A stretch of DNA of 64,000 bases, from the NCBI RefSeq assembly GCF_035918095.1, contig NZ_CP109137.1, forward strand, positions 5,582,001 through 5,646,000, given 5' to 3'. Positions 26,703-36,035 of this stretch are shown piece after piece. Position 1 is the first letter of the stretch, and the number at the start of each line of letters is the position of its first letter. The notes below the pieces were generated by a model that was not told where the DNA came from, did not search any database, and saw nothing but the letters and a program-made list of their open reading frames with translations. Source of the stretch: Streptomyces sp. NBC_01750 (GTDB lineage Bacteria; Actinomycetota; Actinomycetes; Streptomycetales; Streptomycetaceae). The position numbers and the translations under genes are program-made.

Positions 26703-27563
26703 TTACAGCGCGTCGGCGTCCGCCACCTCGTCCACGCCCCAGCCGGCCAGCAGCCGCAGCGACTCGGCCGCGCGCGTGCCGGGCTCCGCGTGGTAGGTGA
26801 CCAGCGAGAGATCGTGGTCGTCGGGCAGCCTCAGCGTCTCGTACGACAGGGTCATCTCGCCCACCAGCGGATGGTGCAGCCGCTTGGTGCCGTGGCCCTT
26901 GTCCTGGACCGTGTGCGCGGCCCAGAGCTTGCGGAACTCTTCGCTCTTGACCGACAGTTCGCCGATGAGCGGGGGCAGCTGCGGGTCGTCGGCCGAGCAG
27001 CCCGCGTACATCCGCAGCACGCTCACCACCTCGGTCGCCTTGCACTCCCAGTCGACGTACAGATCAGGCGCGTTGGGGTCGAGGAAGACGAGCCGGGCCA
27101 TGTTCCGCTCCTGCGGCGGCAGCGCGGCGAAGTCGCCGAGCAGTGCGCGGGCCATGCGGTTCCAGCCGATGATGTCCAGCCGGCGCCCGAGTACATACGC
27201 GGGCACCCCGTCCATCGCGTCAATCAGCTGCTGCACCGCGGGCCGCAGCTGCTGCGGTCGGCCCATGCGCCGGTGTTTCTTCTGCTTCGGCTTCGCGAGG
27301 TGGCTGAGATGGTCCCGCTCGACGTCGGACAGGCGCAGGGCCCGCGCGATCGCGTCGAGCACCTCGGTGGACACATTGCGTCCGTTGCCCTGCTCGAGAC
27401 GTGTGTAGTACGCGACGGAGACCCCGGCGAGCTGTGCCAGCTCCTCACGGCGCAGCCCGGGGACACGACGGTGGCGGCCCAGCTGCGGCAGGCCGACGTC
27501 CTCCGGCTGCAGCCGGGCACGGCGGGAGCGGAGGAATTCGCTGAGTTCGGCGCGCTGGTCCAT
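26703..27563 (-). CDS. XRE family regulator with MmyB-like ligand domain
   Basis: A 286-residue DNA-binding protein. The N-terminal helix-turn-helix (about residues 30-85, [31 protein letters not shown]) is followed by a MmyB-like ligand-binding domain (about 105-275) with [20 protein letters not shown] and a C-terminal [17 protein letters not shown]. Members near oxidoreductases often repress them. Here it is divergent from a zinc alcohol dehydrogenase across 120 bases, so that gene is the likely target. No clear operator palindrome was found between them. Confidence 0.88.
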   Translation of the reverse strand: MDQRAELSEFLRSRRARLQPEDVGLPQLGRHRRVPGLRREELAQLAGVSVAYYTRLEQGNGRNVSTEVLDAIARALRLSDVERDHLSHLAKPKQKKHRRMGRPQQLRPAVQQLIDAMDGVPAYVLGRRLDIIGWNRMARALLGDFAALPPQERNMARLVFLDPNAPDLYVDWECKATEVVSVLRMYAGCSADDPQLPPLIGELSVKSEEFRKLWAAHTVQDKGHGTKRLHHPLVGEMTLSYETLRLPDDHDLSLVTYHAEPGTRAAESLRLLAGWGVDEVADADAL

Positions 27564-27683
27564 ACAGCCAAGTATTACCGGCCGGGGAGCATGTCCATCC
27601 TGACCCTGCCAGTCGTACGCACGCTGGACGTAGGCACAACAGAGGGCTGGGTAAGTGCCCCGCTCCGCGGCACGCTCGTAGCC

Positions 27684-28727
27684 ATGACCACCACCGTTTC
27701 CGCATACGCCGCTCCCGCCGCCAAGGCGCCGCTGGAGCGGACCACCGTCCCGCGCCGTCCTGTCGGCGAGCACGACGTGCTCATCGAGATCAAGTACGCG
27801 GGCATCTGTCACTCCGACATCCACCAGGCGCGCGACGGCTGGGCCGAGGGCATCTTCCCGATGGTGCCGGGCCACGAGATCGCAGGCATCGTCACCGAGG
27901 TCGGTCCCGGTGTGACGAAGTTCGCCGCCGGCGACCGGGTGGGCGTCGGTTGCATGGTCGACTCCTGCCGTGAGTGCGACAACTGCAAGGCCGGCCTTGA
28001 GCAGTACTGCTCGGGCGGCAACGTCGGCACGTACAACGCCCTCGACAAGAGCGGCGAGCCGACCTACGGGGGCTACTCCACCCACATCGTCGTCGACGAG
28101 GCCTTCACGCTGCGCATCCCCGACGGCCTGTCGCTGGACGTCGCGGCCCCGCTGCTGTGCGCCGGCATCACCCTCTACTCGCCGCTCGCCCACTGGAACG
28201 CGGGCCCCGGCAAGAAGGTCGCCATCGTCGGCCTGGGCGGCCTCGGCCACATGGGCGTCAAGATCGCCCATGCGCTGGGTGCCGAGGTGACCGTGCTCAG
28301 CCAGTCGCTGCGCAAGAAGGACGACGGGCTGAAGCTGGGCGCCGACCACTACTACGCGACGAGCGACGAGGCGACCTTCGAGGAGCTGGCCGGCAGCTTC
28401 GACCTGATCGTCTCGACCGTGTCCGCGCCGCTGCCGCTGGACGCGTATCTGCGCCTGCTGAAGACGGACGGCGCCTTTGTGAACGTGGGCGCTCCCGAGG
28501 AGCCCGTCTCGCTCAACCTGTTCTCCGTCATCGGCGGCCGCAAGAGCCTCGCGGGCTCGGGGATCGGCGGTATCGCGGAGACCCAGGAGATGCTCGACTT
28601 CTGCGCCGAGCACGGCCTGGGCGCGGAGATCGAACTGATCCGCGCGGACCAGATCAACGAGGCGTACGAGCGGGTGCTGGCGAGCGACGTCCGCTACCGC
28701 TTCGTGATCGACACGGCGACGATCTGA
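27684..28727 (+). CDS. Zinc-dependent NAD(P) alcohol dehydrogenase
   Basis: A 347-residue cytosolic medium-chain dehydrogenase of the cinnamyl-alcohol/YahK type. Catalytic zinc ligands appear in GICHSDIHQ and GHEIAGIV, the structural zinc cysteines in [17 protein letters not shown], and the Rossmann loop in [12 protein letters not shown]. The protein is complete to [13 protein letters not shown]. Divergent XRE regulator suggests induction by an aldehyde or related compound. A long terminator follows; this gene is the last clearly core-like gene before the accessory block. Confidence 0.92.
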   Translation: MTTTVSAYAAPAAKAPLERTTVPRRPVGEHDVLIEIKYAGICHSDIHQARDGWAEGIFPMVPGHEIAGIVTEVGPGVTKFAAGDRVGVGCMVDSCRECDNCKAGLEQYCSGGNVGTYNALDKSGEPTYGGYSTHIVVDEAFTLRIPDGLSLDVAAPLLCAGITLYSPLAHWNAGPGKKVAIVGLGGLGHMGVKIAHALGAEVTVLSQSLRKKDDGLKLGADHYYATSDEATFEELAGSFDLIVSTVSAPLPLDAYLRLLKTDGAFVNVGAPEEPVSLNLFSVIGGRKSLAGSGIGGIAETQEMLDFCAEHGLGAEIELIRADQINEAYERVLASDVRYRFVIDTATI

Positions 28728-28778
28728 GCCCCACCCTCTCGAAGTCGCACCGCCTCACCGCTTCACCGGCTCAACTGC

Positions 28779-28830
28779 GGCCCCGGCCGCGCCGGATCAG
28801 CTTCGTGCCGATCCGGCGCGGGCCGGGGCC
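28779..28830 (+). terminator. Long terminator after the alcohol dehydrogenase gene
   Basis: Arms GGCCCCGGCCGCGCCGGATC and its near-perfect complement (one extra base) around an 11-base loop, 51 bases past the stop codon. Confidence 0.85.
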
Positions 28831-28979
28831 TCGGTGCGTACACCATACGGCCGACCACGGCAGCACCGGCACGTACAGCATCGGCGAGTAAGCCTCGCGA
28901 ATACGGTGAAGCCCTCGTCGGTTCCAGGGCCGACGGGGGCTTCCGTCCAGGCGGGCCAGGACACACGCCGCCTTTCTGA

Positions 28980-29213
28980 CCAGCCCTGGCTTCCAAGGGC
29001 TCCGGCGGTGCCCGCTACAAGCTCGATGCCAGCCAACTGCGTTGTGTCGAAATGGTGTTGGGTGCTGGTCCGGCTGCATCCGGCTGGAGTGACCAGTGCT
29101 GGACCCTTGCCCGGATCAACGAAGTGGTGCGACGCCGATTCGGCGTGGCATACACCTTGGCCGGGTTGGACCTGCTGCTGCACCGCATCGGCTGGAGTGT
29201 GCAGGTCCCATCC
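28980..29213 (+). pseudogene. IS630-family transposase remnant
   Basis: One frame reads PALASKGSGGARYKLDASQ, then GWSDQCWTLARINEVVRRRF, then AYTLAGLDLLLHRIGWSVQ. This is the winged-helix N-terminal region of Streptomyces IS630-type transposases. A stop codon (28977-28979) cuts the frame on the left and no catalytic DDE domain follows. It marks the left edge of the accessory block. Confidence 0.7.
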
Positions 29214-29823
29214 TCATCGAGGGCCTCGTCGCCAGGACTGGCCTCGACCTCCAACCGCCGTAACCTCAGCCATTAAAGATCTCTGGATCCAGGAATTCGC
29301 ATCCGGCCCGGCGTATGTTTCCGGCCTGCGCCGTCCAGAGGGCATTTGCTGCCGCTTGTTCAATATCGCAAAGGCGTGGAGTGTTCGGAGTCGAAATCGT
29401 CTTCTGTCTCTGACTTCACAGGAATGGCAGTGAGCGGCGGGCCGGCGGCCGGTAACGCCGCGCTTTTCTGTGTGCCGCCAGCGTGTCGTGGCGTAATCCG
29501 AGGCGAGCACCCTCAGTGAAGAAAATCAATGGCGCGGACGAACCACCGGATCCCCACTCCCCTGACGGGCAGTGGTCGACGGTCGGCCTGTCAGGAGTGA
29601 TTGACTGCAGCGACGGCGGTGGCTTGCCGCACGGGATGAATGACAGCCAGTCGGCTCAATATTTGTCATACATTCTTGAATTTATATGGTGAGTTCCGGC
29701 GACATCACCCGGATGAATCATAACCGAGGAGGGGTATCGCCGTAATCTGCCGCTGACAGAAGAGGCGATTCCGTCCGGCGGTGAACGCCGGGCGTCACCA
29801 CCCTCACAGGAGTTGGCTCCTCG
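29214..29823. other. AT-richer gene-free stretch
   Basis: About 610 bp with no supported gene. Base composition is visibly less GC-rich than elsewhere (for example around 29660-29690). The right end has the promoter region and the ribosome site CAGGAG for the ice-binding-like gene. Confidence 0.5.
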
Positions 29824-30569
29824 ATGACACTGAATATTCCCGATGCGCCGCATCGGCGCACAATGACGGCCTGGACCGCAGGGGTACTTGCCCTGCTGGT
29901 CGCCTTGGCAGTTGTGGCAGTGACGCCTACACAGGCAAAAGCAGCAACATTTGTACCTCTGGGTACCGCGGAAAGCTTCGCGGTGCTGGCCGGTTCGGCT
30001 GTCACCAAACCGGCAGTTCTGTGATCACCGGAGACGTCGGCGTATCTCCGTCGATGGCCCTGGGCGGATTCCCGCCCGGGGTGGTGGTGGACGGTACGTT
30101 CCACCCCGGGGACGCAGTGGCTGGGCAGGCGCAGGACGACCTGGGCACGGCGTACGACTTCGCCTTCGCCGAGCCCACGCAAGCCAACATCTCCGCGGCG
30201 CCGGTGACTCCGACGCTGGTTCCGGGCACCTACGGCGCCACGGCCGGTCTCCTGGTCAACGGTATCTGGACCCTGGACGCCCAGAACAACCCCAATGCCG
30301 TCTGGGTCTTCAAGATTCCTGAGGGCCTGACAACGACAACCACGAGCAGCATTGTCCTCGCCAACGGCGCCCAGGCGTGCAACGTGTTCTGGGTGGTCGG
30401 CGAATCCGCCACGATCCAAGCCGGCTCCATCTTCGCGGGCACCATCATGGCGCTCACCTCGATCACCGTCGTCAGTGGGGCGAACATCCAAGGCCGGGCG
30501 CTGGCCCGAAACGGGGCCGTGACGCTGGACACCAACGTGATCACCCGGCCGGATGACTGTGGCGTCGGC

Positions 30570-30713
30570 ACGACCACGACCGATGGCGCGGCCACCACCA
30601 CGACCGATGGCGCCGCCACGACCACGACCGATGGCGCGGCCACGACCACGACCGATGGCGCGGCCACGACCACGACCGATGGCGCGGCCACGACCACGAC
30701 CGATGGCGCGGCC
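30570..30713 (+). repeat. Six 24-bp tandem repeats encoding TTTTDGAA
   Basis: Coding tandem repeat, unit ACGACCACGACCGATGGCG plus CGGCC, near identical between copies. The threonine runs suggest an extended, possibly O-glycosylated stalk. Confidence 0.85.
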
Positions 30714-30730
30714 ACGACCACGAGCACCGG

Positions 30731-30937
30731 TGGTGCCAACGGTGGTGATGCGAACGGTGGTGATGCGAACGGTGGTGGTGCGAACGGTGGTGGTGCCAAC
30801 GGTGGTGATGCGAACGGTGGTGATGCGAACGGTGGTGATGCGAACGGTGGTGGTGCCAACGGTGGTGATGCGAACGGTGGTGATGCCCACGGTGGTGGTG
30901 CCAACGGTGGTGATGCGAACGGTGGTGATGCCCACGG
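30731..30937 (+). repeat. 15-bp tandem repeats encoding NGGDA/NGGGA
   Basis: About fourteen copies of a 15-bp unit (GGTGGTGATGCGAAC and variants) giving a five-residue period rich in Gly, Asn, Asp. Copy number could change by slippage. Confidence 0.85.
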
Positions 30938-31295
30938 CACCAGCTCGGGCGGACACACGGGCGGACACTACTGCGACCACTGCTGGGAACCTTCGAAGCC
31001 GAAGCCGGTGAAGCCCTGGAAGCCCGGCCACCACAACAAGCCGGGGAAGCCCGACAAGGACGAGGGGAAGCACAAGGCGCAGTTCACCACCGAGTGAGTC
31101 CTTCCCCCGAAGTTCGGTGGGAGCAGTGAGACGCGCGTGCGTCGCTTCGGCGGAGTGCGCGCACAGGTAGTCGCCCCACAGGCGAGTGGGACGGGTGGCG
31201 CGCGGCGGGATCGTCATCGATTCCGTCGCGCGCCGCATGCGGAAGCAAGGAGCAGCAGGTGCGAGCAGGCGGGATGGGAAGGACCGGGTGGGACC

Positions 31296-32027
31296 GTGCT
31301 GGGCGGCGTTGAGTCGACGAATGTGAAGGAATCGCAGCGGACCGGCGCTGAGCCGGCAACGCAAGGCGGTGGCGGGGTACCGCGTAGGACCCGTGGGATT
31401 TCAGGGCCACCCCGCCCGCTGAGCGCGGGAACGGGAGCCGCGGTGGCCCTCTGTCTGGCAGTGGCCCTGGTCCATGTGCTCCTGGTGTTTCTGTACGTTG
31501 CGCCCCCGAACGCCATCTCGCAGGCGTACAGCCGGCAGATCAACGCGTGGGTCCTGCCCGTGTTCGAGCAGAACTGGCGGCTCTTCGCCCCGAATCCGCA
31601 GTCGGTCAACCGGCAGATCTCGGCGAGGACCAGGCTGACAGCACCGGACGGCACCGCACGGGTGAGCGACTGGATCGATCTGAGCGCCATGGACGATTCC
31701 GCCGTCAAGCACAGTGTCTTCCCGAGCCATACGGCACAGAACATGCTGCGCCAGGCTTGGAATTCCTACCTCAGAACGCACGGCGGCGACGACCAGCCGC
31801 GCTCGGAACGGGCTCTGATGATGCAGAAGTATCTGCGCAACATCGCAGCGCATCGCGTCGCCGCCCAACGTGGCGGCACCTTCGAGTCCATCCAGCTTCG
31901 GGTGATCACCCTGCCCATCGCCGCGCCCGGCGCAGCGGGCGGTTTCCGCCCGGCCAGCGCGGCACCGGCGCGGGTCGAAACCCGGTATCTGCCCTGGTGG
32001 AAGGTGGCCTCACATGGAACGGACTGA
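31296..32027 (+). CDS. DUF5819 family membrane protein (SdpA-like)
   Basis: About 243 residues from GTG 31296 (GTG 31323 is an alternative; homology only begins near the membrane segment). A Pro/Gly-rich N terminus is followed by one membrane segment (VALCLAVALVHVLLVFLYVA) and an outside domain with the family signature FEQNWRLFAPNPQSVNRQ. The W-x-L-F-x-P-N-P core resembles SdpA of Bacillus, which with SdpB matures the SdpC toxin. It overlaps the HTTM gene by 14 bases, so the two are translationally coupled and probably form a complex. Function in Streptomyces unknown. Confidence 0.8.
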   Translation: MLGGVESTNVKESQRTGAEPATQGGGGVPRRTRGISGPPRPLSAGTGAAVALCLAVALVHVLLVFLYVAPPNAISQAYSRQINAWVLPVFEQNWRLFAPNPQSVNRQISARTRLTAPDGTARVSDWIDLSAMDDSAVKHSVFPSHTAQNMLRQAWNSYLRTHGGDDQPRSERALMMQKYLRNIAAHRVAAQRGGTFESIQLRVITLPIAAPGAAGGFRPASAAPARVETRYLPWWKVASHGTD

Positions 32028-33141
32028 GCAGGCACTCGCCACGCCCACAACGTCCCGACGCACCACCGAGCCGGCGGCCGTACGCACGCCGCAGCGCGTA
32101 CCCGAGAGGGTCCATGCGTTCCTCGTCCTCCTGACCGAGCGGCCGGTCTCCCTGTATGCGGCAGCGGTGCTGCGCATCGGGTACGGGCTGCTCTATCTCG
32201 CTTTCCTGCTCCGCGAGTTTCCGCACCGCGACGAGATGTGGGGCCCCGGTTCACCGTGGACGCCCGCGCTGGCCAGACAGATGCTCGACCAGAGCGGGTG
32301 GTTCAGCGTCCTCACCCTGTCCGACAGCCGGGTGTACTTCGAGGTCTGCTACGCCGTGGCTCTCGTCACGTGTGCGCTGTTCTTGCTGGGCTGGCGGACC
32401 CGGGCGGTGTCCGTGCTGTTCGCGGTCGTGGTGGTGTCGTTCCACGCCAAAGCGATCTTCATGGCGGACGGCGGGGACAATCTCATGGTCCTCATGGCCG
32501 TCTACCTCGTCTTCACCGCATCCGGCCGGCGCTGGTCCCTCGACGCGCGCAGGACCCGGCTCCGAGCGTCGGTGGGCAAGACGGCAGGCCCGCGCGGCGG
32601 CGGTCTCCGGCACCAACTCGGCGACACCCGCGATATCTTGACCACCGTGCTGCACAACTGCGGCATGTTCGTCATCGCCGTCCAGGTCTGTTTCCTCTAC
32701 GGGTGCGCGGGCCTGTACAAGGTGCAGGGCCCCAGTTGGGGCAACGGCACCGCCCTCCACTACGTCCTGAACATCGACCTGTTCCGGCCCTGGCCGGGTC
32801 TGTCCCAGATGATCGACGGCCATCACGTGCTGATCGCCGTCGCCGGCTACCTGACGGTGCTGGTGCAGGTCGCCTTTCCGTTCGTTCTGTTCGGCAGGCT
32901 CAAATACCCCGTCCTGATCGTTCTCCTGGGCATGCACGTGAATATCGCGGTGCTCATGGGACTGCCGCTCTTCTCCGGCGCGATGATCGTCGCCGATGCC
33001 GCGTTCCTGCCTGACCGCTTCTACCGCTCCCTGGGACGCCTGTGGCAGCGCGCCCCCCGTCCCCCAGGTGTCACGGGAGCGGGAGCCTCGCCCGGATCAG
33101 CACACGCCGCGGTACCGCCGCAACCCCGGCCCGCTGGTTGA
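32014..33141 (+). CDS. HTTM domain membrane protein (SdpB/VKGC-like)
   Basis: A 375-residue integral membrane protein with about seven hydrophobic segments, of the HTTM family (related to vitamin K-dependent gamma-carboxylase and SdpB). Conserved features: LRIGYGLLYLAFLLREFPHRD at the first helix, FFHAKAIF-like VSFHAKAIFMADGGDNLM, LYGCAGLYKVQGPSWGNGTA, and GMHVNIAVLMGL. The basic/proline-rich C-terminal tail is cytoplasmic or disordered. It starts inside the DUF5819 gene (14-base overlap) and is followed by a terminator, so the pair is the full operon unless the ice-binding-like gene upstream belongs to it. Confidence 0.85.
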   Translation: MERTEQALATPTTSRRTTEPAAVRTPQRVPERVHAFLVLLTERPVSLYAAAVLRIGYGLLYLAFLLREFPHRDEMWGPGSPWTPALARQMLDQSGWFSVLTLSDSRVYFEVCYAVALVTCALFLLGWRTRAVSVLFAVVVVSFHAKAIFMADGGDNLMVLMAVYLVFTASGRRWSLDARRTRLRASVGKTAGPRGGGLRHQLGDTRDILTTVLHNCGMFVIAVQVCFLYGCAGLYKVQGPSWGNGTALHYVLNIDLFRPWPGLSQMIDGHHVLIAVAGYLTVLVQVAFPFVLFGRLKYPVLIVLLGMHVNIAVLMGLPLFSGAMIVADAAFLPDRFYRSLGRLWQRAPRPPGVTGAGASPGSAHAAVPPQPRPAG

Positions 33142-33224
33142 CGCAAACCTCCGCAGGCCGAGTCCGACCCAAGGGCCCCGCCGTGGACGGGGGGTCCTTG
33201 GGCATGCCGGCCCCGGAAACCACT

Positions 33225-33259
33225 CAGGGGCCTGACCCGCTCTGCAGATCAGGCCCCTG
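33225..33259 (+). terminator. Terminator after the HTTM gene
   Basis: Perfect 11-bp stem CAGGGGCCTGA / TCAGGCCCCTG with a 13-base loop, 83 bases after the stop codon. Confidence 0.75.
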
Positions 33260-33699
33260 ACCCGGTACTTGTCTGTCGGGACGGCGGGAGACCCGAGGGC
33301 GACGAGTTCCGCGTCGCGGCGTCTTCCGCCTGACCGACGCCGCTCCAGACGGTGCGGGCGACTCACAGAGCTGAACGGACCGCCCTGATCAGAGCCTGGA
33401 CGCGGGGCACCCGAGCGTGTCTCGCAAGCAGTTGCGTCCGGTGACCACATCGGGTGCCGAAGCCATGGACGACATCTTCAAGGCGAGCCGCGGCGCGACA
33501 GCCACAGAGACAGCGGGAAGCCCGCGCTGAGCGTCGTGGTTTCCTCTCTGGCTCCCCACAGCCGGTGAGCGCCGGGGACTGGGTCTGTGACCTGGACAGG
33601 GAGCACCCTGCCGCCATTACCTCGCGGGTAATCGACGGCCTCCCGTTCCCTCGGCAGGATCGAAGACATCCGAACGAGCCCCCGCACCAGGAGGACATC
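33260..33699. other. 440-bp stretch before the DUF1330 gene
   Basis: No supported gene. Contains the inverted repeat at 33616-33632 and a perfect AGGAGG ribosome site at the right end. Confidence 0.5.
33616..33632. promoter_or_regulatory. Inverted repeat upstream of the DUF1330 gene
   Basis: Arms ATTACC and GGTAAT with a 5-base centre TCGCG, 67 bases before the start codon. This is the size and spacing of many HxlR/MarR-type operators; the regulator is not identified. Confidence 0.45.
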
Positions 33700-34053
33700 A
33701 TGACCGCCTACGCCGTCGGGCACCTGCTGCCCGCCGCGCACCTGCACGACGAGATCTTCGACTACATGGAGCGGATCCAGTCCACCCTCGACCCCTTCGG
33801 CGGTCGCTTCCTCGTCCATGGCGCGACCGTCGAACTCCGCGAGGGCGAGTGGCCGGGCGCGCTCGTCATCATCGGCTTCGCGGGCATGGAGCGGGCGCGC
33901 GGGTGGTACGAATCCGAGGCCTACCAGGAGCTTCTGCCGCTGCGTACCCGGCATATGGCCGGTGATGTGATCCTGGTCGACGGCGTCTCCCCGGGCTACG
34001 ACGCCTCGGCAACCGCCGCCCGGTTCCGGGCGGCCCAGGCCGAGGCGTCATGA
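33700..34053 (+). CDS. DUF1330 family protein
   Basis: A 117-residue cytosolic alpha/beta barrel-dimer protein. The family core is evident: ERIQSTLDPFGGRFLVHGA, VELREGEWPGALVIIGF, and ERARGWYESEAYQELLPLR. DUF1330 proteins resemble ferredoxin-like monooxygenases, but no reaction is established. The ATG at 33700 follows CCAGGAGG at ideal spacing. An operator-like inverted repeat is upstream, suggesting inducible expression. The next gene is convergent. Confidence 0.85.
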   Translation: MTAYAVGHLLPAAHLHDEIFDYMERIQSTLDPFGGRFLVHGATVELREGEWPGALVIIGFAGMERARGWYESEAYQELLPLRTRHMAGDVILVDGVSPGYDASATAARFRAAQAEAS

Positions 34054-34224
34054 CAGTCACGATGACGATCTACGGAGAGGCCCGTACGGCGCTGGCGGCC
34101 CGGCGCGATCCGAGCCAAGCCGACGAACCGAGGAACGGCCCGCACCCCAGCGCGCGGATGACCGGCCGTCGTGCCCCGGGCGCGCACCGAACCCAGGCGG
34201 AAGAAGGGCTGCTGCGCCCCGGTC

Positions 34225-34593
34225 TCACTCCGGCATATGGCAGGTCGCCTCCACGTTGTTGCCGTCCGGATCCCTGACGAACGCGCCGTAGTAGGCCGCG
34301 TGGTACTCGGGCCACACCCGTGGCTCGTGCAGCACCTCCGCCCCCGCCTCGACGGCCGCCGCGTAGAACGCCCGTACCTTCGCGCGGTCGGCCGCGACAA
34401 AGGCGATATGCACCTCGCGGGCCTGCCCCTCCGTCGTCACCGGACCGATCCAGAAGGTCGGCTGCGTCGTGCCGTAACCGATCACCTCACCGAAGTCGAG
34501 CAGCCGTTTGCCGCCGAGCGGGGCCAGCACACGGTCGTAGAAGGCGGCGCCGGCCGCCGGATCCGCCACTTGTACCGAGATGTGGTCAATCAT
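34225..34593 (-). CDS. VOC (glyoxalase/bleomycin-resistance) family protein
   Basis: A 122-residue cytosolic protein of the vicinal oxygen chelate superfamily. The start IDHISVQVADPAAGAAFY is the family's first beta-alpha module with the metal-binding His; the C-terminal FVRDPDGNNVEATCH carries the usual Glu. It is a two-module glyoxalase-like dimer subunit; substrate unknown. Start ATG at 34593. An upstream extension is open but not similar to the family. Confidence 0.88.
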   Translation of the reverse strand: MIDHISVQVADPAAGAAFYDRVLAPLGGKRLLDFGEVIGYGTTQPTFWIGPVTTEGQAREVHIAFVAADRAKVRAFYAAAVEAGAEVLHEPRVWPEYHAAYYGAFVRDPDGNNVEATCHMPE

Positions 34594-34774
34594 GAGCCGA
34601 GCGTGGCACACGCCACTGACAACCGGCCGCCAGCGCCGGAGCCGGAGCTCAGGCGGACGCGACCTCGACGAGGCGGTCGTCCCTTCTTCTCGAGCCACGA
34701 TGTCGGTGTCGTACCCCGCGTTCACGACAAGTGTCAGCAGTCCTGTGGTGAAGCGCTGTCGGATTCCGCCGCGC

Positions 34775-35278
34775 TCAGCGCCCGGAATATCTGTCGAGCA
34801 GGCTCGGCTTCTCGGGGGCGAAGGGGACTCCGCTCGCCAGGCCCCGCGCGCCGACGACCAGCGCCTCGCCCAGGAAGCCGACGCCGATGGACAGGTTGAT
34901 CGGCCGCGCTTCCTCGTGCATGCCCATCCGTACGGCGAGGAAGCCGAAACCCGCCATCACCACCAGGGACCCGACGATGACGAGGAACGTCCTGCCCGTA
35001 TAGCGCTGATAGAGAATCCCGTCCTTGGGGTAGACCTGGATGGTTGCTCCGCGCAGCGCGCCGAGCCCCACGCCTACCACCGCTCCGCCGATCACCCAGC
35101 CGAGGTCGGTCCCGGACAGTTCCTCGACTTCGGTGAGTGCCCAGATTCCGAGTCCAGTGAGTACCAGCGGCGGTGCGAACAAGTCGCGGGCGTTGAGTGG
35201 CTCGCCCATCAGCCGCTTGACCACCACTGCGACTGCCACGACGGCGATGATCGTGACGAGTAACCAGATATTCACCAC
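34775..35278 (-). CDS. DUF1453-like membrane protein
   Basis: A 167-residue protein with about four to five membrane segments, beginning GTG-GTG (VNIWLLVTIIAVVAVAVVVK). The conserved RLMGEPLNARDLFAPPLVL after helix one and the YPKDGILYQRYTGRTFL segment in the middle are typical of the DUF1453/CcdC-like family. It is divergent from a TetR regulator across 75 bases, which probably represses it. Confidence 0.75.
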   Translation of the reverse strand: MVNIWLLVTIIAVVAVAVVVKRLMGEPLNARDLFAPPLVLTGLGIWALTEVEELSGTDLGWVIGGAVVGVGLGALRGATIQVYPKDGILYQRYTGRTFLVIVGSLVVMAGFGFLAVRMGMHEEARPINLSIGVGFLGEALVVGARGLASGVPFAPEKPSLLDRYSGR

Positions 35279-35353
35279 AGCTCCCTCTTTGTTCCAGCCT
35301 GTCCGCGTCCGGCGAACGGCGTTTATTTAGCGTGGCCGTGCTATAAAGACAGT
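35279..35353. promoter_or_regulatory. Divergent promoter region of the DUF1453 / TetR pair
   Basis: 75 bases holding an AT-rich imperfect inverted repeat (TTTATTTAGC then GCTATAAA, about 35322-35347) just upstream of the TetR gene. Likely site of autoregulation and promoter overlap. Confidence 0.5.
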
Positions 35354-35980
35354 ATGCCAAAAGTTGTCGTGGCCGAAGCCCGCCGTCAGGACGTCGCACA
35401 GGCGGTGCTGCGCGTTGTGGGCCGGGACGGGCTGGAGAGTGCTTCACTGCGCAACGTCGCCGAGGAGGCGGGGTTGGCCATCGGTTCCGTGCGGCACTAC
35501 TTCGCCGGCCAGACGGAGCTGATGATCTTTACGATGGAGGAGCTCCGGCGGCGCATCGACAACCGCATCCGCCGCCATGCCGAGCAGCTCCTCGACCCGG
35601 ACGCCGGTATCGACCGCCGGGTCCGCACCGAGGAACTACTCGCCGAATTCCTCCCCCTCGACGAGACTCGACGTGAAGAAGCCGTGCTCTGGACGGCGTT
35701 CGTCACCGCCGCAAGCACCCGCCCCGAATTCCGGCCGTGCGCCCGCAGGATGCATGACGAGATGCGCGAGCTGATCGCTCGGGTGCTGCACGAGGCCCAG
35801 AAGTCCGGCGGCATTCCCGCCGGACTCGACATCGAGCTGGAGACGCTGCGGCTTGCCGCGCTTCTGGACGGTCTCGCCTTCGGGGGAGTGCTGTACCCGG
35901 GCGGTGTCGCCCCTGATGCCGCGCGCGACATCCTCCGTCGGCATCTTCAGTCCCTCACGGTTCCCGCCCAGCCCGGTTGA
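35354..35980 (+). CDS. TetR family regulator
   Basis: A 208-residue repressor. Helix-turn-helix near residues 15-60 (SLRNVAEEAGLAIGSVRHYF) and a BetI-like C-terminal domain with EAVLWTAFVTAASTRPEF and LRLAALLDGLAFGGVLYP. Start ATG at 35354 preceded by an AT-rich region. The divergent DUF1453 membrane protein gene is the likely target. Followed after about 55 bases by a convergent membrane protein gene. Confidence 0.9.
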   Translation: MPKVVVAEARRQDVAQAVLRVVGRDGLESASLRNVAEEAGLAIGSVRHYFAGQTELMIFTMEELRRRIDNRIRRHAEQLLDPDAGIDRRVRTEELLAEFLPLDETRREEAVLWTAFVTAASTRPEFRPCARRMHDEMRELIARVLHEAQKSGGIPAGLDIELETLRLAALLDGLAFGGVLYPGGVAPDAARDILRRHLQSLTVPAQPG

Positions 35981-36035
35981 GACCCGCAGGGAAGATCAGT
36001 GCCAGAACCCGACCAGCCGTCAGCGCCGGCCACCG

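Larger units (their letters stand above)
29824..31097 (+). pseudogene. Ice-binding-like (DUF3494) secreted protein, frameshifted
   Basis: The start ATG at 29824 (after CAGGAG) encodes a signal peptide (VLALLVALAVVAVTPTQAKA) and the first strand of a DUF3494 ice-binding/adhesin domain, ending at a stop at 30022-30024. The rest of the domain (SSVITGDVGVSPSMALGGFP to NVITRPDD) continues in another frame. The expected GTC ACC AAC ACC GGC reads GTCACCAAACCGGC, so one base is missing at about 30007-30010. After the domain come six TTTTDGAA repeats, a Gly/Asn/Asp repeat and a Lys/Pro/His-rich tail without membrane anchor. Either an inactivated surface protein or a sequencing error; the intact remainder argues for a recent event. 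Confidence 0.8.

Noticed and set aside
30570..30937. Regular tandem repeats that could suggest a CRISPR array
   Set aside because: Units are 24 and 15 bp, contiguous without spacers, keep the reading frame, and encode Thr/Asp/Gly repeats of a secreted protein. No cas genes are present.
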